A stretch of DNA of 47,582 nucleotides from Treponema sp. (GCA_031276815.1 JAISMJ010000012.1:1-47582); one strand, 5' to 3'; counted from the stretch's first letter, positions 32,441 through 42,680 are shown. Made by a program: numbers and translations. Notes: generated by a model from the letters alone, not told the origin.

Positions 32441-33976
32441 TTACAATATATACCGTCCCAAATCCTGATCTTTTACGAGGTCTACGAGTTTTTCATCCAC
32501 ATAGTCCTTGTCGATGATTACCTTTGTAGGCGCGATATCTGGCGCGTTAAAGGAAAGCTCATCCAACAGCGCTTCCATGATGGTATGAAGACGGCGCGCT
32601 CCGATGTTTTCAAGTCGATTATTGACATCCGCGGCGAGTTCCGCAAGGTGTTCAATGGCTTCAGCGGTAAATTCGATCTCGACGTTTTCGGTGCCAAGGA
32701 GTTCACGGTACTGTTTCGTGAGGGCGTTTTTTGGCTCGGTAAGGATACACAGGAAGTCTTCTTTTCCGAGTGAATCAAGCTCTACCCGAAGCGGGAACCG
32801 TCCCTGCAATTCGGGGATAAGGTCCGAAGGTTTGCTGATGTTGAAAGCGCCCGCCGCAATGAAGAGGATATGATCCGTGTTGACCTGTCCCCACTTGGTA
32901 TTAACCGTAGCGCCCTCCACAATCGGGAGAATGTCGCGCTGCACGCCTTCGCGGGATACATCGTGTCCCCCTCCCTGATCGCCTTTTACGGCGATCTTAT
33001 CAATCTCGTCAATGAATATCATACCAGTCTGTTCAACCCGCTGCCGGGCTTCATCACTTACCCGTTCGCGATCGATGAGTTTATCCGTCTCTTCAGCCAT
33101 AACGATCTCCCGCGCACGCGCTATAGTAACGCGCTTGCGCTTCTGCCCGCCACCAAAAGCGCTGAAAATACCGGAAAGGTTTGATTCAAGCTCTTCAAAG
33201 CCGCCACCCATAGACTCTATACCGGGAATCTGGAAGTTTTGATTTACGGTGATTTCCACGATTTTCTCTTCCATTTTACCGGAACGGAGCATTTCCCGCA
33301 ATTTTTCCCGTGACGCCTGATCCGTAGGGCTGTACCGTTCAGTTTCTTCCTGATCAGCAGGTTTTTCTTTTTGGTTTTTTTTGTCAAAAATAGGGATGCC
33401 TACCTGAATCGCTGTTCCCATGATGGAAGTACCGGGTGATCCGGAACCATCGTTGTTAAAAGAAAATGTACCGACTGGACGTACAATGGGTCCCTCGGCT
33501 TTTTTCGCGTCCTTACGTTTTTTGTAGGGAAAAAGCAAATCAAGCAGCACATCTTCAGTTCTTTTTTCAGCTTCGGCAACAACGGCTTCTTGCATTTCCT
33601 GTTTCACCATAGCTACGCCGACAGCCATGAGATCGCGCACCATGGATTCAACATCTCGTCCCACATAGCCGACTTCCGTATACTTAGTGGCTTCCACCTT
33701 GATAAACGGAGAACCGGCGAGTTTTGCAAGCCGCCGCGCAATCTCGGTTTTTCCCACGCCTGTCGGTCCAATCATCAGGATATTTTTCGGGGTAATATCG
33801 TCTTTTATTTCGTCATCCAACTTGAGGCGGCGGCTACGGTTTCTCAGTGCCACTGCGACTGCGCGCTTGGCTTTTTTCTGCCCCACGATGTATTTATCAA
33901 GCTCCGCTACTATCTCTTTCGGCGTCAATGTATCAAAGGTATGGCTGTCTTGCTTATTGGATGTTATATCGCTCAT
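32441..33976 (-). CDS. hslU: ATP-dependent protease ATPase subunit HslU (ClpY)
   Basis: 511-residue AAA+ unfoldase partner of HslV. It begins with the LTPKEIVAELDKYIVGQ signature; Walker A GPTGVGKT is at 70-77; the intermediate domain (about 120-270) is longer than in enteric HslU and Gly/Lys-rich, which explains the extra length over about 445; Walker B is in GMIFIDEIDKIA; sensor and C-terminal helices follow. The last residues DLGRYIL carry the conserved tail that inserts between HslV subunits and activates it. AGGAG precedes ATG 33976, which begins 9 bp after the hslV stop, giving a two-gene operon for quality control of damaged cytosolic proteins. Confidence 0.97.
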   Translation of the reverse strand: MSDITSNKQDSHTFDTLTPKEIVAELDKYIVGQKKAKRAVAVALRNRSRRLKLDDEIKDDITPKNILMIGPTGVGKTEIARRLAKLAGSPFIKVEATKYTEVGYVGRDVESMVRDLMAVGVAMVKQEMQEAVVAEAEKRTEDVLLDLLFPYKKRKDAKKAEGPIVRPVGTFSFNNDGSGSPGTSIMGTAIQVGIPIFDKKNQKEKPADQEETERYSPTDQASREKLREMLRSGKMEEKIVEITVNQNFQIPGIESMGGGFEELESNLSGIFSAFGGGQKRKRVTIARAREIVMAEETDKLIDRERVSDEARQRVEQTGMIFIDEIDKIAVKGDQGGGHDVSREGVQRDILPIVEGATVNTKWGQVNTDHILFIAAGAFNISKPSDLIPELQGRFPLRVELDSLGKEDFLCILTEPKNALTKQYRELLGTENVEIEFTAEAIEHLAELAADVNNRLENIGARRLHTIMEALLDELSFNAPDIAPTKVIIDKDYVDEKLVDLVKDQDLGRYIL

Positions 33977-33985
33977 TCTTTTCTC

Positions 33986-34540
33986 CTATAGTTCTTCAAC
34001 CACGATGTTGTTATTGGTGTAAATACAGATATTTCCCGCTATGGCAAGGCTCTTTTTCGCTATTTCCACCGCGGAAAAAGAACTGCTCTCAAGATAGGCA
34101 AGCGCCGCGGCATAGGCGTAGTTTCCACCCGAACCGATTGCAAGAGCGTCTTCCGCCGGCTCTATCACATCGCCGGTACCGGATATGAGCAGGGTTTTGC
34201 TTTTATCAGCCGTCAAAAGCAAGGCTTCAAGCCGCCTCAAATTTCTATCCGTGCGCCATTCTTTGGCAAGCTCTACCGCAGAACGCAACAAATCGCTCGA
34301 ATACACTTTCAATTTTGCTTCAAAAAGGTCGAACAAGGTAAATGCATCAGCAGTAGCTCCCGCAAAACCGCACAACACCTTTCCATCCATGATACGGCGC
34401 ACCTTCCGCGCATTGTTTTTCATCACGGTTTCGCCCATCGTAACCTGACCGTCTCCCGCCATCGCTACTTTTCCATCTTTACGCACCGCCAAAACAGTCG
34501 TAGAATGGATTTTCTGCCCATGTTGTCTATCATCCTTCAT
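33986..34540 (-). CDS. hslV: ATP-dependent protease peptidase subunit HslV (ClpQ)
   Basis: 184-residue threonine protease of the proteasome-beta fold, forming the double hexamer capped by HslU. The catalytic Thr is in [19 protein letters not shown], where Thr14 would be the new N-terminus after removal of a 13-residue propeptide; the propeptide is longer than the usual one to a few residues. [14 protein letters not shown] and [13 protein letters not shown] are typical. GAAGGAA precedes ATG 34540 by 8 nt and a promoter lies at 34634-34606. It is followed by hslU with a 9-bp gap. Confidence 0.97.
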   Translation of the reverse strand: MKDDRQHGQKIHSTTVLAVRKDGKVAMAGDGQVTMGETVMKNNARKVRRIMDGKVLCGFAGATADAFTLFDLFEAKLKVYSSDLLRSAVELAKEWRTDRNLRRLEALLLTADKSKTLLISGTGDVIEPAEDALAIGSGGNYAYAAALAYLESSSFSAVEIAKKSLAIAGNICIYTNNNIVVEEL

Positions 34541-34605
34541 AAAAGTTCCTTCATTAAAAGCAAGCCAGTTTCAAAATCCAGCATTCCGGAACCGGCTCGT
34601 GTACT

Positions 34606-34634
34606 AATATAATTAAATGCCCCAAGAAAAGCAA
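34606..34634 (-). promoter_or_regulatory. Promoter of hslVU
   Basis: On the minus strand TTGCTT (34634-34629), 17-bp spacer, TATATT (34611-34606). It lies between the larC end and hslV. The hairpin GAGATTttcaaGAATCTC at 34656-34639, followed by TTGCTTTTC, may end larC transcription just before it. Confidence 0.5.
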
Positions 34635-34651
34635 TGAGATTCTTGAAAATC

Positions 34652-35920
34652 TCAATACGCCACCTGATCAAGATTAATGTTTTTCTCCCGCGCAATACAG
34701 GCGCGGTCGTCAGCCTCTACCTTTGTACGAAGCGGCTTTCCATCCCAAAACGCGGTTTTTATCCGCGCCGCGCCGAATCCGCCTTGAACCGTTTCTTCGC
34801 GTCTCTCAAGGTAAAGACGCCGTACATCCGTTTCCCGAAACCCTAGTGTCGAGGAACGATGGAAAAGGGTACGCCGTACCGGGTCAAGATGCGCTGCGGT
34901 TGTGAGAACCGAGACAATGGTTCCGGGTCTGGATTTTTTCATCACACAGGGGGATAAGGTAACGTCAAGAGCGCCCGCCTCAAAGAGAGACTCCATCAGG
35001 AACCCAAACGCTTCGCCGGTCATATCATCAATCGACGCTTCAATAAGAGTGAGCGTTTCCATTTTCCAAGGCTCGGCTTTGCTGGCAACCTCGCCAGACT
35101 CCTCGCGCAGAGAAATACGCAGGAGATTGGGACGCTCCATCTTCCGCGTACCGATGCCGTACCCGGTCTTTATTTCCCGAAAATGCGCGGCGGTAATAAA
35201 CTCGTCAACTGAAGCCGCAAGAATAGCCGCGCCGGTCGGAGTGGTCATTTCCTTATTGAAACCGCCGGCGGTTACCGGCATACCTTGAATAAGAAGCTGG
35301 GTCGCAGGCGCAGGCACGGGCAGTATCCCGTGAGCGCAATGAACAACGCCCCCGCCAAGCTCAACCTCGCCGCAGGTTATCCTATCCGGCTTTAGGAAAT
35401 CAAGACAGATCGCGGTGCCCACAATGTCAATAATGGAATCAAGCGCACCTACTTCGTGAAACGCCACCTCGTCAACCGGCATGTCGTGTACCTTTGATTC
35501 GGCTTCGGCGATCTTCGTAAAAATAGCCAACGCGCGCTTTTTTGCGCCCACGGTAATACCAGCATTCGTAATAAGGAGGCGTATATCCCGCCATGTACGG
35601 TGTTTATGATAGCTGTTGTGATCATGCGTTTCGTTTCCGTGATGATAATCATCATGATGATGGCTATGCTCCCCTCCATGATGATGGTGATGTTCCTCAC
35701 CATCGGCGTTATGGCTCGTATCTCCGCCAAGGTCTACTACGGCGTGAAGACCGGTTATCCCGCCCCGCTGTTCCCTGAAAAAATCCAAATTCCAGCCGTC
35801 AAGGTTGAGCTTGGAGAGTTCGGTCTTGAGATATTCGGGATCAACGCCGAGATCGACGATGGCGCCCACGGTCATATCACCGGAAATACCGGCGAAACAG
35901 TCAAAATGCAATGTTTTCAT
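34652..35920 (-). CDS. larC: Nickel-pincer cofactor biosynthesis protein LarC (DUF111)
   Basis: 422-residue enzyme that inserts nickel into the pyridinium dithiocarboxylate mononucleotide cofactor of lactate racemase-type enzymes, using CTP. It begins FDCFAGISGDMTVGAIVDLG, the LarC hallmark, and includes VAFHEVGALDSIIDIVG, a PVPAPATQLLI segment and EMTTPTGAAIL. Between about residues 67 and 108 is a His/Asp/Glu-rich loop (GEEHHHHHGGEHSHHHDD), a likely nickel store. It is a single uninterrupted frame, unlike larC of Lactiplantibacillus, which needs a programmed frameshift. AAGGAG precedes ATG 35920, 26 bp after rtcB. No larA, larB or larE is in the window. Confidence 0.93.
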   Translation of the reverse strand: MKTLHFDCFAGISGDMTVGAIVDLGVDPEYLKTELSKLNLDGWNLDFFREQRGGITGLHAVVDLGGDTSHNADGEEHHHHHGGEHSHHHDDYHHGNETHDHNSYHKHRTWRDIRLLITNAGITVGAKKRALAIFTKIAEAESKVHDMPVDEVAFHEVGALDSIIDIVGTAICLDFLKPDRITCGEVELGGGVVHCAHGILPVPAPATQLLIQGMPVTAGGFNKEMTTPTGAAILAASVDEFITAAHFREIKTGYGIGTRKMERPNLLRISLREESGEVASKAEPWKMETLTLIEASIDDMTGEAFGFLMESLFEAGALDVTLSPCVMKKSRPGTIVSVLTTAAHLDPVRRTLFHRSSTLGFRETDVRRLYLERREETVQGGFGAARIKTAFWDGKPLRTKVEADDRACIAREKNINLDQVAY

Positions 35921-35946
35921 CTATACTCCTTTTCCTCTCTATTCCG

Positions 35947-37173
35947 CTATCCCTTCACTACGGCGAGAGGGCGCAGTTTCACCAGCGGTTTCACCAAATC
36001 GTTTTCCGCAGTGATGACTGCGTCAATGTCCTTGTAGGCGAGCGGCGCTTCACTCAAGTCGCGAAGTTTCTTGCCGTCCGCGTCCCGTGCCTGTGAAGAT
36101 CGCGAAAATCCGAAACGGTCATAGACAATGCCCTGCATTGCCTCTTCACAGTCCGCGAGAGTCAATGTCCGGTTCGCCTGCGACCGTCCAAGTCGCCGTC
36201 CCGCTCCGTGGGAACAGGACATAAATGAAAGCGGGTTACCCAAGCCCTCGACAATGTAAGAGGACGTTCCCATACTCCCCGGAATGATGCCCGTTTCGCC
36301 CGCCTTCGCGCTTGTCGCGCCCTTGCGGTGAACCCATCGCGTCTTTCCACCGTGTTCTTCCAGCGCGGCGTAGTTATGGTGAATGTTCACTTCACTTTGA
36401 AATTCAATATCCGGAAAAAAATCCGCAAGAATACTCTTGACGTGAGCGAGCATAATCCGCCGGTTCTCGCGGGCGTAGGCAAGCGCATGATTCATATCGC
36501 GGACATACGCCGCGCCGGTTTCGGTTCCAACTGGCAGAAAGGCAAGATGGGAATCCGGCAACTGCACGCCCATTTCCGCGTTCAGGCGCATCGCCTCCTT
36601 GTGGTAAAAAGTCGCGATTCGCTGTCCCATGTTACGAGAGCCGGAATGAAGCATGACCCACACGCAGCCATCTTCATCTTGCTGTATTTCAATGAAATGA
36701 TTGCCGCCACCGAGTGTGCCGAGGTTTCTGCGGTCAAGGTCCCCGCTCTTCTCGGTCATCCATACGGGAAGGTCTGCGCCGACCATTTCCCGCCATTCGG
36801 CGAAACCGTTCCATGGAATACGCTCCTTGCGGGCATTACCCTCGCCGACCGGAATATGCGCCTTAATTACGTTGACGAGTTTGCGTAAATGAGCCATATC
36901 GGTGAATTGTTCGGCGCGAAGGCTCGTCTTAACCGCACCCATACCACACCCTATATCCACGCCGACCGCATTGGGGATGACCGCATCCTCACACGCAATG
37001 ACTCCGCCTATAGGCATACCATAGCCGACATGAGCGTCCGGCATGAGGCAGACCCGCTCCCGTACCACCGGATGATTGGCGAGATTTTTTACCTGTTCCA
37101 GCGTCTTTTCATCCATTTCCATGCACCACGATAGTATAGGCGTGGCGTTTTCGCTATTTTCCCACTGAAGCAT
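35947..37173 (-). CDS. rtcB: RNA-splicing ligase RtcB
   Basis: 408-residue GTP- and Mn-dependent ligase joining 2',3'-cyclic-phosphate (3'-phosphate) and 5'-OH RNA ends, for RNA repair in bacteria. Metal-ligand segments are present: MPDAHVGYGMPIGG, VGVDIGCGMGA (Asp73, Cys76), GGGNHFIE, NIHHNYA and the guanylylation-site SCSHGAGRRLGR with catalytic His. Length matches the shorter bacterial RtcB class (about 390-410), as opposed to the 480-residue archaeal type. The start 37173 is chosen because AAAGGA lies upstream and the promoter -10 box covers the earlier TTG (37209). It is followed by larC after 26 bp, so it is likely co-transcribed. No archease or rtcA gene is adjacent. Confidence 0.95.
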   Translation of the reverse strand: MLQWENSENATPILSWCMEMDEKTLEQVKNLANHPVVRERVCLMPDAHVGYGMPIGGVIACEDAVIPNAVGVDIGCGMGAVKTSLRAEQFTDMAHLRKLVNVIKAHIPVGEGNARKERIPWNGFAEWREMVGADLPVWMTEKSGDLDRRNLGTLGGGNHFIEIQQDEDGCVWVMLHSGSRNMGQRIATFYHKEAMRLNAEMGVQLPDSHLAFLPVGTETGAAYVRDMNHALAYARENRRIMLAHVKSILADFFPDIEFQSEVNIHHNYAALEEHGGKTRWVHRKGATSAKAGETGIIPGSMGTSSYIVEGLGNPLSFMSCSHGAGRRLGRSQANRTLTLADCEEAMQGIVYDRFGFSRSSQARDADGKKLRDLSEAPLAYKDIDAVITAENDLVKPLVKLRPLAVVKG

Positions 37174-37208
37174 ATCTTTTTTCCTTTGTTTTCTTTTTGC
37201 TGGTATCA

Positions 37209-37237
37209 ATTATATGATATTTCGATCTTTTTGACTA
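37209..37237 (-). promoter_or_regulatory. Promoter of rtcB-larC
   Basis: On the minus strand TAGTCA (37237-37232), 17-bp spacer, TATAAT (37214-37209). The leader to ATG 37173 would be about 29 nt and contains AAAGGA. Confidence 0.45.
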
Positions 37238-37792
37238 CGTATCCATATATAGGCAATATTCTTGCAAGAAACATTGGCTTTGAGCCTCTCTTTTTATTTT
37301 CACGGCGACAGCGCCATACCATATCTAGACGCTTGGCATAGTTTTTTCTAGGGAGTGTCGTCAAAAGGAGAGGGAGATAGCTCTAGATAGACTAAAAACG
37401 AAGTCCTTGAATGGGTGTTTCATATCCTACAAGAAGAACACCTAACGAATAAGCGCATATCTATATTTCCCTTGATTCAACGTCGTAAAGGTACATCACG
37501 ATGCCGCTGGAGCATAAAAAACAGAAAACAAACAAGTGGAAGTGCTCGTGGAGGGGTAAATACCAATTATTGTTTCACAGACACAGAGAGACTGAAATAG
37601 CAGCTTCTCTCAATCCAGCGACTTCAGACGTACATCGTATGTCCGAAGTCTTCGTACCCAATTGTACGTCATTATCTTTATTGCTACGGCTATAAAACCG
37701 CACGACTAAAGCTTGGGCTGGACGTCGACCTCCTATAAAAGGTTTCAAGCACTTTTATGAAAGGTGGGCGAAACATCCCATGTTTCACACTT
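37238..37792. other. Gene-poor stretch between gltB and rtcB
   Basis: AT-rich with overlapping short frames and no recognisable family. It contains the inverted repeat GACTTC-x-GAC (37619-37628) with GTC-x-GAAGTC (37640-37649), which could fold past the gltB stop, and a TGTCGTCAAAAGG word at 37356-37368 that resembles insertion-sequence ends. Probably scarred by old insertions. Confidence 0.35.
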
Positions 37793-40700
37793 TTAACTCT
37801 TTTCTTCCAATTCCTGCCGCTCGCGTATCTCGTACAGCCGCCGGTCAAGCTCGGCGAGTTTCATCTGCTGCAAGGCGCGTTTGTATTCAACCGGCATGAT
37901 CTTGATGAATATGCGGCGGTTCTTTTCCCAGTTGGTAAGAATAGATGCGGCATACGCGGAATTCGTCCAGTAGACATGTTTGGTAATACAAGTTTTGACG
38001 AATTTTTCATCATCTTCGGTTTCAAGACCTGTCAGTTCAACCATGCCTTTATTGAGGAAATAGCCAAAATTGCCATCTGCGTCGAACACATAGGCAATGC
38101 CGCCCGACATGCCCGCCGCAAAATTGCGCCCGACTCTGCCCAGCACGATGAGACTACCGCCAGTCATGTATTCGGCGGCGTGATCGCCTGTACCCTCGAC
38201 AACAGCCGTTGCGCCGGAATTCCGCACGCAGAAACGCTCGCCCGCTATACCGGATACAAATAGTTCGCCCGCAGTCGCCCCATACAGTACCGTATTACCT
38301 ACGATGATGTTTTCCTGACTTGCAAATCGTGAGCCTAAAGGCGGCGCAACTACGATACGTCCGCCGGAAAGCCCCTTGCCGAGATAGTCGTTGGTATCGC
38401 CCGCAAGACGGAAGGTGATGCCTCTGGTGAGAAACGCGCCGAAACTCTGCCCCGCAGAACCGGTAAAATCAACGGTGATGAAGTTATCGGGCAATCCCGC
38501 GCCGCCGAAACGCCTGCTTACCTCGTAGGAGAGCATGGCGCCCACCGCGCGATCCGTGTTCTTTATCGGCAGTTTAAACGCTATCGGCGTCTTGGCTTCT
38601 ATGGACGGCATACACCGCTCAATGAGGGTGCGGTCAAGCACACGGTCAATCTTGTGAATCTGCGCCTGCGTGCAGTACACCGCGTCTCCGCCCGGAATAC
38701 ACGCGGGCGCAACGGGTTTCTCCAGTATGCGGGACAGATCGATGTGTGCGGATTTTGGTTTACTACTCGCGCGCTGCGTCAAAAACTCGGTTCTGCCGAT
38801 AAGCTCATTGAACATGCGGATGCCGAGAGATGCCATGATTTCGCGTACTTCTTCCGCCAAAAACGTGAAGTAGTTGATGAGGTATTCGCTCTTGCCGGTG
38901 AACCGTTTGCGGAGTTCTGGGTCTTGGGTAGCGACTCCCATGGGACAGGTGTTTTCATGGCATTTCCGCATCATCACGCACCCAAGCACGATGAGAACTG
39001 ATGTACCAAAGCCGAATTCTTCCGCGCCGAGTATTCCGGCTATCACAACATCGCGTCCGGTCTTTATCTGACCGTCTGTCTGTAGCCGCACCCGTCCGCG
39101 CAGACCGTTCCGCACCAGCACCTGATGGGTTTCGGCAAGCCCTATTTCCCACGGCAAGCCCGCATGCCGTATGCTGGACTGAGGGCTTGCGCCCGTACCG
39201 CCGTCATAGCCTGATATGAGGATATTGTCCGCATGCGCCTTCGCCACGCCCGCCGCAACGGTACCAACGCCGCTTTCAGACACGAGTTTCACGCTGATAC
39301 GCGCTGCGGGATTCGCATTTTTCAAGTCGAAGATGAGTTCCGCAAGGTCTTCGATTGAGTAAATGTCATGGTGGGGCGGAGGACTGATGAGCGTAACGCC
39401 GGGCGTTGCATAGCGAGTCTTGGCGATGTTAATGTCAACCTTATGACCCGGAAGTTGACCGCCTTCACCCGGCTTTGCGCCCTGAGCGATCTTTATCTGG
39501 ATTTCCTCGGCATTGGCAAGGTATTCGCTTGTTACGCCGAAACGTCCGGACGCCACCTGTTTGATCGCGCTCCGCGTCCACGTACCGTCCGGACGCACAG
39601 CAAACCGTTCGGGGTTTTCGCCGCCTTCACCGGAATTGGAACGCCCTTTAATGGAATTGAGCGCCGCCGCTATGGTTTCATGCGCCTCTTTGGAGATGGA
39701 GCCGAAGGACATGGCGCCGGTTGTAAACCGCTTCATGATCTCTTCAACCGGCTCGACTTCTTCCACGGGAATCGCCATATTACCAGAATCAACAAAATCA
39801 AACAGTCCGCGTATCACATGAGGGTTTTGGTTTAAGGCGTCCGATAAAGAAGAGAACCGTTTGAATTTCTTGTAATCGCCGGTACGAGTCGCCCATTGCA
39901 GGAGGTAGATTGTATCAGGGTTCCATGCGTGTTTTTCGCCGTTTTTGCGCCACCGGTACTGTCCTCCGCCATCAAGCAGATCATCGTCTCTTGAAGTGTC
40001 CCGATATGTATTCACCGCTTCGGCTTCCAGTTCCGCAAAGCCCGCGCCGCCGATACGGCTGTCCGTACCCTTGAAGCACTTCTCAATAACGGCTCCGCTG
40101 AGACCGACCGCTTCAAATATCTCCGCGCCGCGGTAGGAACGGAGGGTGCTGGTTCCCATCTTTGACATGACTTTCAGCATCGCCTTTTGCAGTCCTTTGA
40201 GGTAGTGCCGCTTGGCATCCGCCACGTCTTTTATACGGGCGTCCACGCTATTTTCAAGCGCGATAAACGCGCCGTACGGCACAGCCAGATCCGCGCCGTA
40301 GCCGAAAAGCAAGGCGAAGTGCATGATTTCCCGCGGCTCCGCAGACTCAACGATAAGAGACGCCTTCATACGCAGCCCCGCCTTGATAAGCCCGTGGTGT
40401 ACGGCGCCGACCGCCAGCAATGCGGGAATGGCTATGCACCCACTTGCGGACGAGAATGCTGCCTTTCTATCGGAAAGCACGAGGAGCGGTGTTCCCGCGT
40501 TCACCGCTTCTATTGCCTGAAACACGAGTCTGTCAAGCGCGGATTCAAGGGATGTGATCCCGTTCACCGCGTCCCTATTCTCAAATACGGCATGGAGCGT
40601 TACACTCTTAAACTCATTCGGCGCCAGATCGAGCAGTTGCTCAAGGTGCGCCGGAGTGAGGATCGGATTCTTCACCTTTATCCGCCTACACTGCTCCGCA

Positions 40701-42367
40701 TCCTCTTCAAGGAGATTTTTATGAGGACCCACAAAGCTGGTCAGCGTCATAACGAGGTCTTCACGGATCGAATCAATGGGCGGATTGGTAACTTGGGCGA
40801 ATACCTGCTTGAAGTAATTGTACACACGCTGGTTCTTGTCTGAGAAAACGGCAAGCGGGGTGTCTGTCCCCATCGAGCTGGTGGGTTCCTGTCCGGTCTC
40901 AACCATAGGGATAAGCAGTCGCTCGACGTCTTCGCGGGTATAGCCAAAGACTTTTTCCATGAAAAGCGCCTGTTCCGGAGATATATCTTCGCGTGTATCA
41001 ACGCCGGCGCTCTGATCCACAGTGATGATCCGCCGCGCCCACTCCGAATACGGCTTTCGCTTGTACACGGCAGCCTTCGCTTCCTCATCGGGAATGATGC
41101 GTCCCTGTTCAAGATCAACGAGGAGGAGTTTTCCGGGCATGAGCCGTCCTTTGTACTTCACCTCTTCTGGCTTGAAATCCTGTACGCCGGTTTCCGATCC
41201 CATTACGATAAGCCCGTCTTCGGTTATGGTGTAGCGGGAAGGACGGAGACCGTTGCGGTCAAGAGTACCGCCGACATACCGTCCATCGCAGAATACGATA
41301 GACGCGGGTCCGTCCCACGGCTCCATGATGCAGGCGTGGTATTCGTAAAAGTCTTTGAGTTCCTGAGGAATGGGGTTTTTCTCGTTCCACGCTTCGGGGA
41401 TCAGCATCATAAGCGCATGTGGAAGGGAACGTCCCGTCATCACGAGAAATTCAAGCGCGTTATCGAAGCTGGCGGAATCGCTTCCGTCCGGTTCTAGCGC
41501 CGGCAGTATGTCTTTTAGCCGCTCGCCAAAGCGGGGATGACTGAACAGGCTCTCGCGGGCGGACATCCAGAAGCGGTTGCCTTTTATCGTGTTGATTTCG
41601 CCGTTATGCGCCACAAGGCGGAAAGGCTGGGCGAGCCGCCACGCCGGAAAGGTGTTGGTCGAATAGCGGGAATGAACGAGCGCAACCGCCGTAGCGACGG
41701 ACTCGTCCTGCAAATCAGCATAGTAGTCTTTAAGCTGGCTCGACGTGAGCATACCCTTGTACACGATCACCCGCGAAGAAAGCGAAGGGAAGTAACAAGA
41801 CGCGCACTCTTCTCCCGCAGCGCCGAACTGCCAGCTACGGATGGTCCTTTCAAATGTCTTTCTGAATATATAGAGGGCTATCTCCAAACCTGCGGAGGGG
41901 GTTTTATCAATAGAGGGGGTTTCACTCCCTTTCAGCGTAAGGAAAATCTGTTTAATAACCGGCTCCGCGCTTTTCGCGATAACGCCGAGAGCTTCTTGAT
42001 TTACCGGCACATCCCGCCATGCACACACCGAAAGCCCGCAGTCCGTAGCGATTTCTTCGGCGATTTGCATTATATGGGCGCGGTTCTCCTCGTTTCCCGT
42101 AAGAAACGCAAGACCGGTTCCATAAGCGCCATTTTCGCCCAGAGTAGGAACAATCTTTTTATAAAACTCATGCGGGATTTGCAACAGAACACCCGAACCG
42201 TCCCCTGTTTTGTTATCCGCGCTTTCGGCACCGCGGTGTTCCATACGCTCCAATACTTCCAATCCCCGCCTTACAATGGCGTGAGATTTTCTCCCCTGAA
42301 TGTCCGCGACAAATCCAATGCCGCACGAATCGTGTTCATAGTCTTTGCTATACAGCCCTTGTCCCAT
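37793..42367 (-). CDS. gltB: Glutamate synthase large subunit (GOGAT alpha chain)
   Basis: 1524-residue class II amidotransferase/FMN enzyme making two glutamates from glutamine and 2-oxoglutarate. After a 14-residue propeptide the nucleophile is Cys15 in SCGIGFVAD; the glutaminase domain runs to about 430, then the central domain, the FMN-binding (beta/alpha)8 domain (IVEEVEPVEEIMKRF-type region, GRSNSGEGGENPER, SGYDGGTGASP), the [3Fe-4S] Cys triad CVMMRKCHENTC, and the C-terminal beta-helix with GXXG repeats. A strong promoter and AAGGAG precede ATG 42367. No gltD small subunit is adjacent, so it either uses ferredoxin or pairs with a distant gltD; the large-subunit length alone cannot decide. 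Confidence 0.96.
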   Translation of the reverse strand: MGQGLYSKDYEHDSCGIGFVADIQGRKSHAIVRRGLEVLERMEHRGAESADNKTGDGSGVLLQIPHEFYKKIVPTLGENGAYGTGLAFLTGNEENRAHIMQIAEEIATDCGLSVCAWRDVPVNQEALGVIAKSAEPVIKQIFLTLKGSETPSIDKTPSAGLEIALYIFRKTFERTIRSWQFGAAGEECASCYFPSLSSRVIVYKGMLTSSQLKDYYADLQDESVATAVALVHSRYSTNTFPAWRLAQPFRLVAHNGEINTIKGNRFWMSARESLFSHPRFGERLKDILPALEPDGSDSASFDNALEFLVMTGRSLPHALMMLIPEAWNEKNPIPQELKDFYEYHACIMEPWDGPASIVFCDGRYVGGTLDRNGLRPSRYTITEDGLIVMGSETGVQDFKPEEVKYKGRLMPGKLLLVDLEQGRIIPDEEAKAAVYKRKPYSEWARRIITVDQSAGVDTREDISPEQALFMEKVFGYTREDVERLLIPMVETGQEPTSSMGTDTPLAVFSDKNQRVYNYFKQVFAQVTNPPIDSIREDLVMTLTSFVGPHKNLLEEDAEQCRRIKVKNPILTPAHLEQLLDLAPNEFKSVTLHAVFENRDAVNGITSLESALDRLVFQAIEAVNAGTPLLVLSDRKAAFSSASGCIAIPALLAVGAVHHGLIKAGLRMKASLIVESAEPREIMHFALLFGYGADLAVPYGAFIALENSVDARIKDVADAKRHYLKGLQKAMLKVMSKMGTSTLRSYRGAEIFEAVGLSGAVIEKCFKGTDSRIGGAGFAELEAEAVNTYRDTSRDDDLLDGGGQYRWRKNGEKHAWNPDTIYLLQWATRTGDYKKFKRFSSLSDALNQNPHVIRGLFDFVDSGNMAIPVEEVEPVEEIMKRFTTGAMSFGSISKEAHETIAAALNSIKGRSNSGEGGENPERFAVRPDGTWTRSAIKQVASGRFGVTSEYLANAEEIQIKIAQGAKPGEGGQLPGHKVDINIAKTRYATPGVTLISPPPHHDIYSIEDLAELIFDLKNANPAARISVKLVSESGVGTVAAGVAKAHADNILISGYDGGTGASPQSSIRHAGLPWEIGLAETHQVLVRNGLRGRVRLQTDGQIKTGRDVVIAGILGAEEFGFGTSVLIVLGCVMMRKCHENTCPMGVATQDPELRKRFTGKSEYLINYFTFLAEEVREIMASLGIRMFNELIGRTEFLTQRASSKPKSAHIDLSRILEKPVAPACIPGGDAVYCTQAQIHKIDRVLDRTLIERCMPSIEAKTPIAFKLPIKNTDRAVGAMLSYEVSRRFGGAGLPDNFITVDFTGSAGQSFGAFLTRGITFRLAGDTNDYLGKGLSGGRIVVAPPLGSRFASQENIIVGNTVLYGATAGELFVSGIAGERFCVRNSGATAVVEGTGDHAAEYMTGGSLIVLGRVGRNFAAGMSGGIAYVFDADGNFGYFLNKGMVELTGLETEDDEKFVKTCITKHVYWTNSAYAASILTNWEKNRRIFIKIMPVEYKRALQQMKLAELDRRLYEIRERQELEEKS

Positions 42368-42399
42368 GGACGGCTCCTTAATTACCGAAGATACGGCTC

Positions 42400-42428
42400 A
42401 TTATACAAAGAACGGCGGTCTTGTTCAA
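42400..42428 (-). promoter_or_regulatory. Strong promoter of gltB
   Basis: On the minus strand TTGAAC (42428-42423), 17-bp spacer ending in TG, TATAAT (42405-42400). The leader of about 27 nt contains AAGGAG 6 nt before ATG 42367. Confidence 0.7.
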
Positions 42429-42651
42429 GGTGAAAAGTATACGGAGCGCGGAGCATCGGCAGATATACAAGGACGCGCTGCTTTTTAGCGTTTCGCAAAT
42501 GAAGCACATCCCACATACAACATGGAGCGGCTTTAGAACGCCCATGGACGAGGCTGCCGGAACAGTCCAATATGGCAGTTTCCGGTCATGTTGATTTCTT
42601 GTATTATAAGGAATGAGAAAAACCGGTCTTTTCCAGCAGCATCAACGTGGC

Positions 42652-42680
42652 TTGACATACGTGGTCTGCCGTGTTATATT
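42652..42680 (+). promoter_or_regulatory. Consensus promoter of the EreA/ChaN-like gene
   Basis: TTGACA (42652-42657), 17-bp spacer, TATATT (42675-42680). It lies between a weak upstream ATG (42613) and the true start ATG 42697, which has AGGAGG (42685-42690). Confidence 0.7.

Noticed and set aside
41537-42433. 298-codon frame antisense to gltB
   Set aside because: It is a shadow of gltB codon bias that also runs through the gltB promoter.
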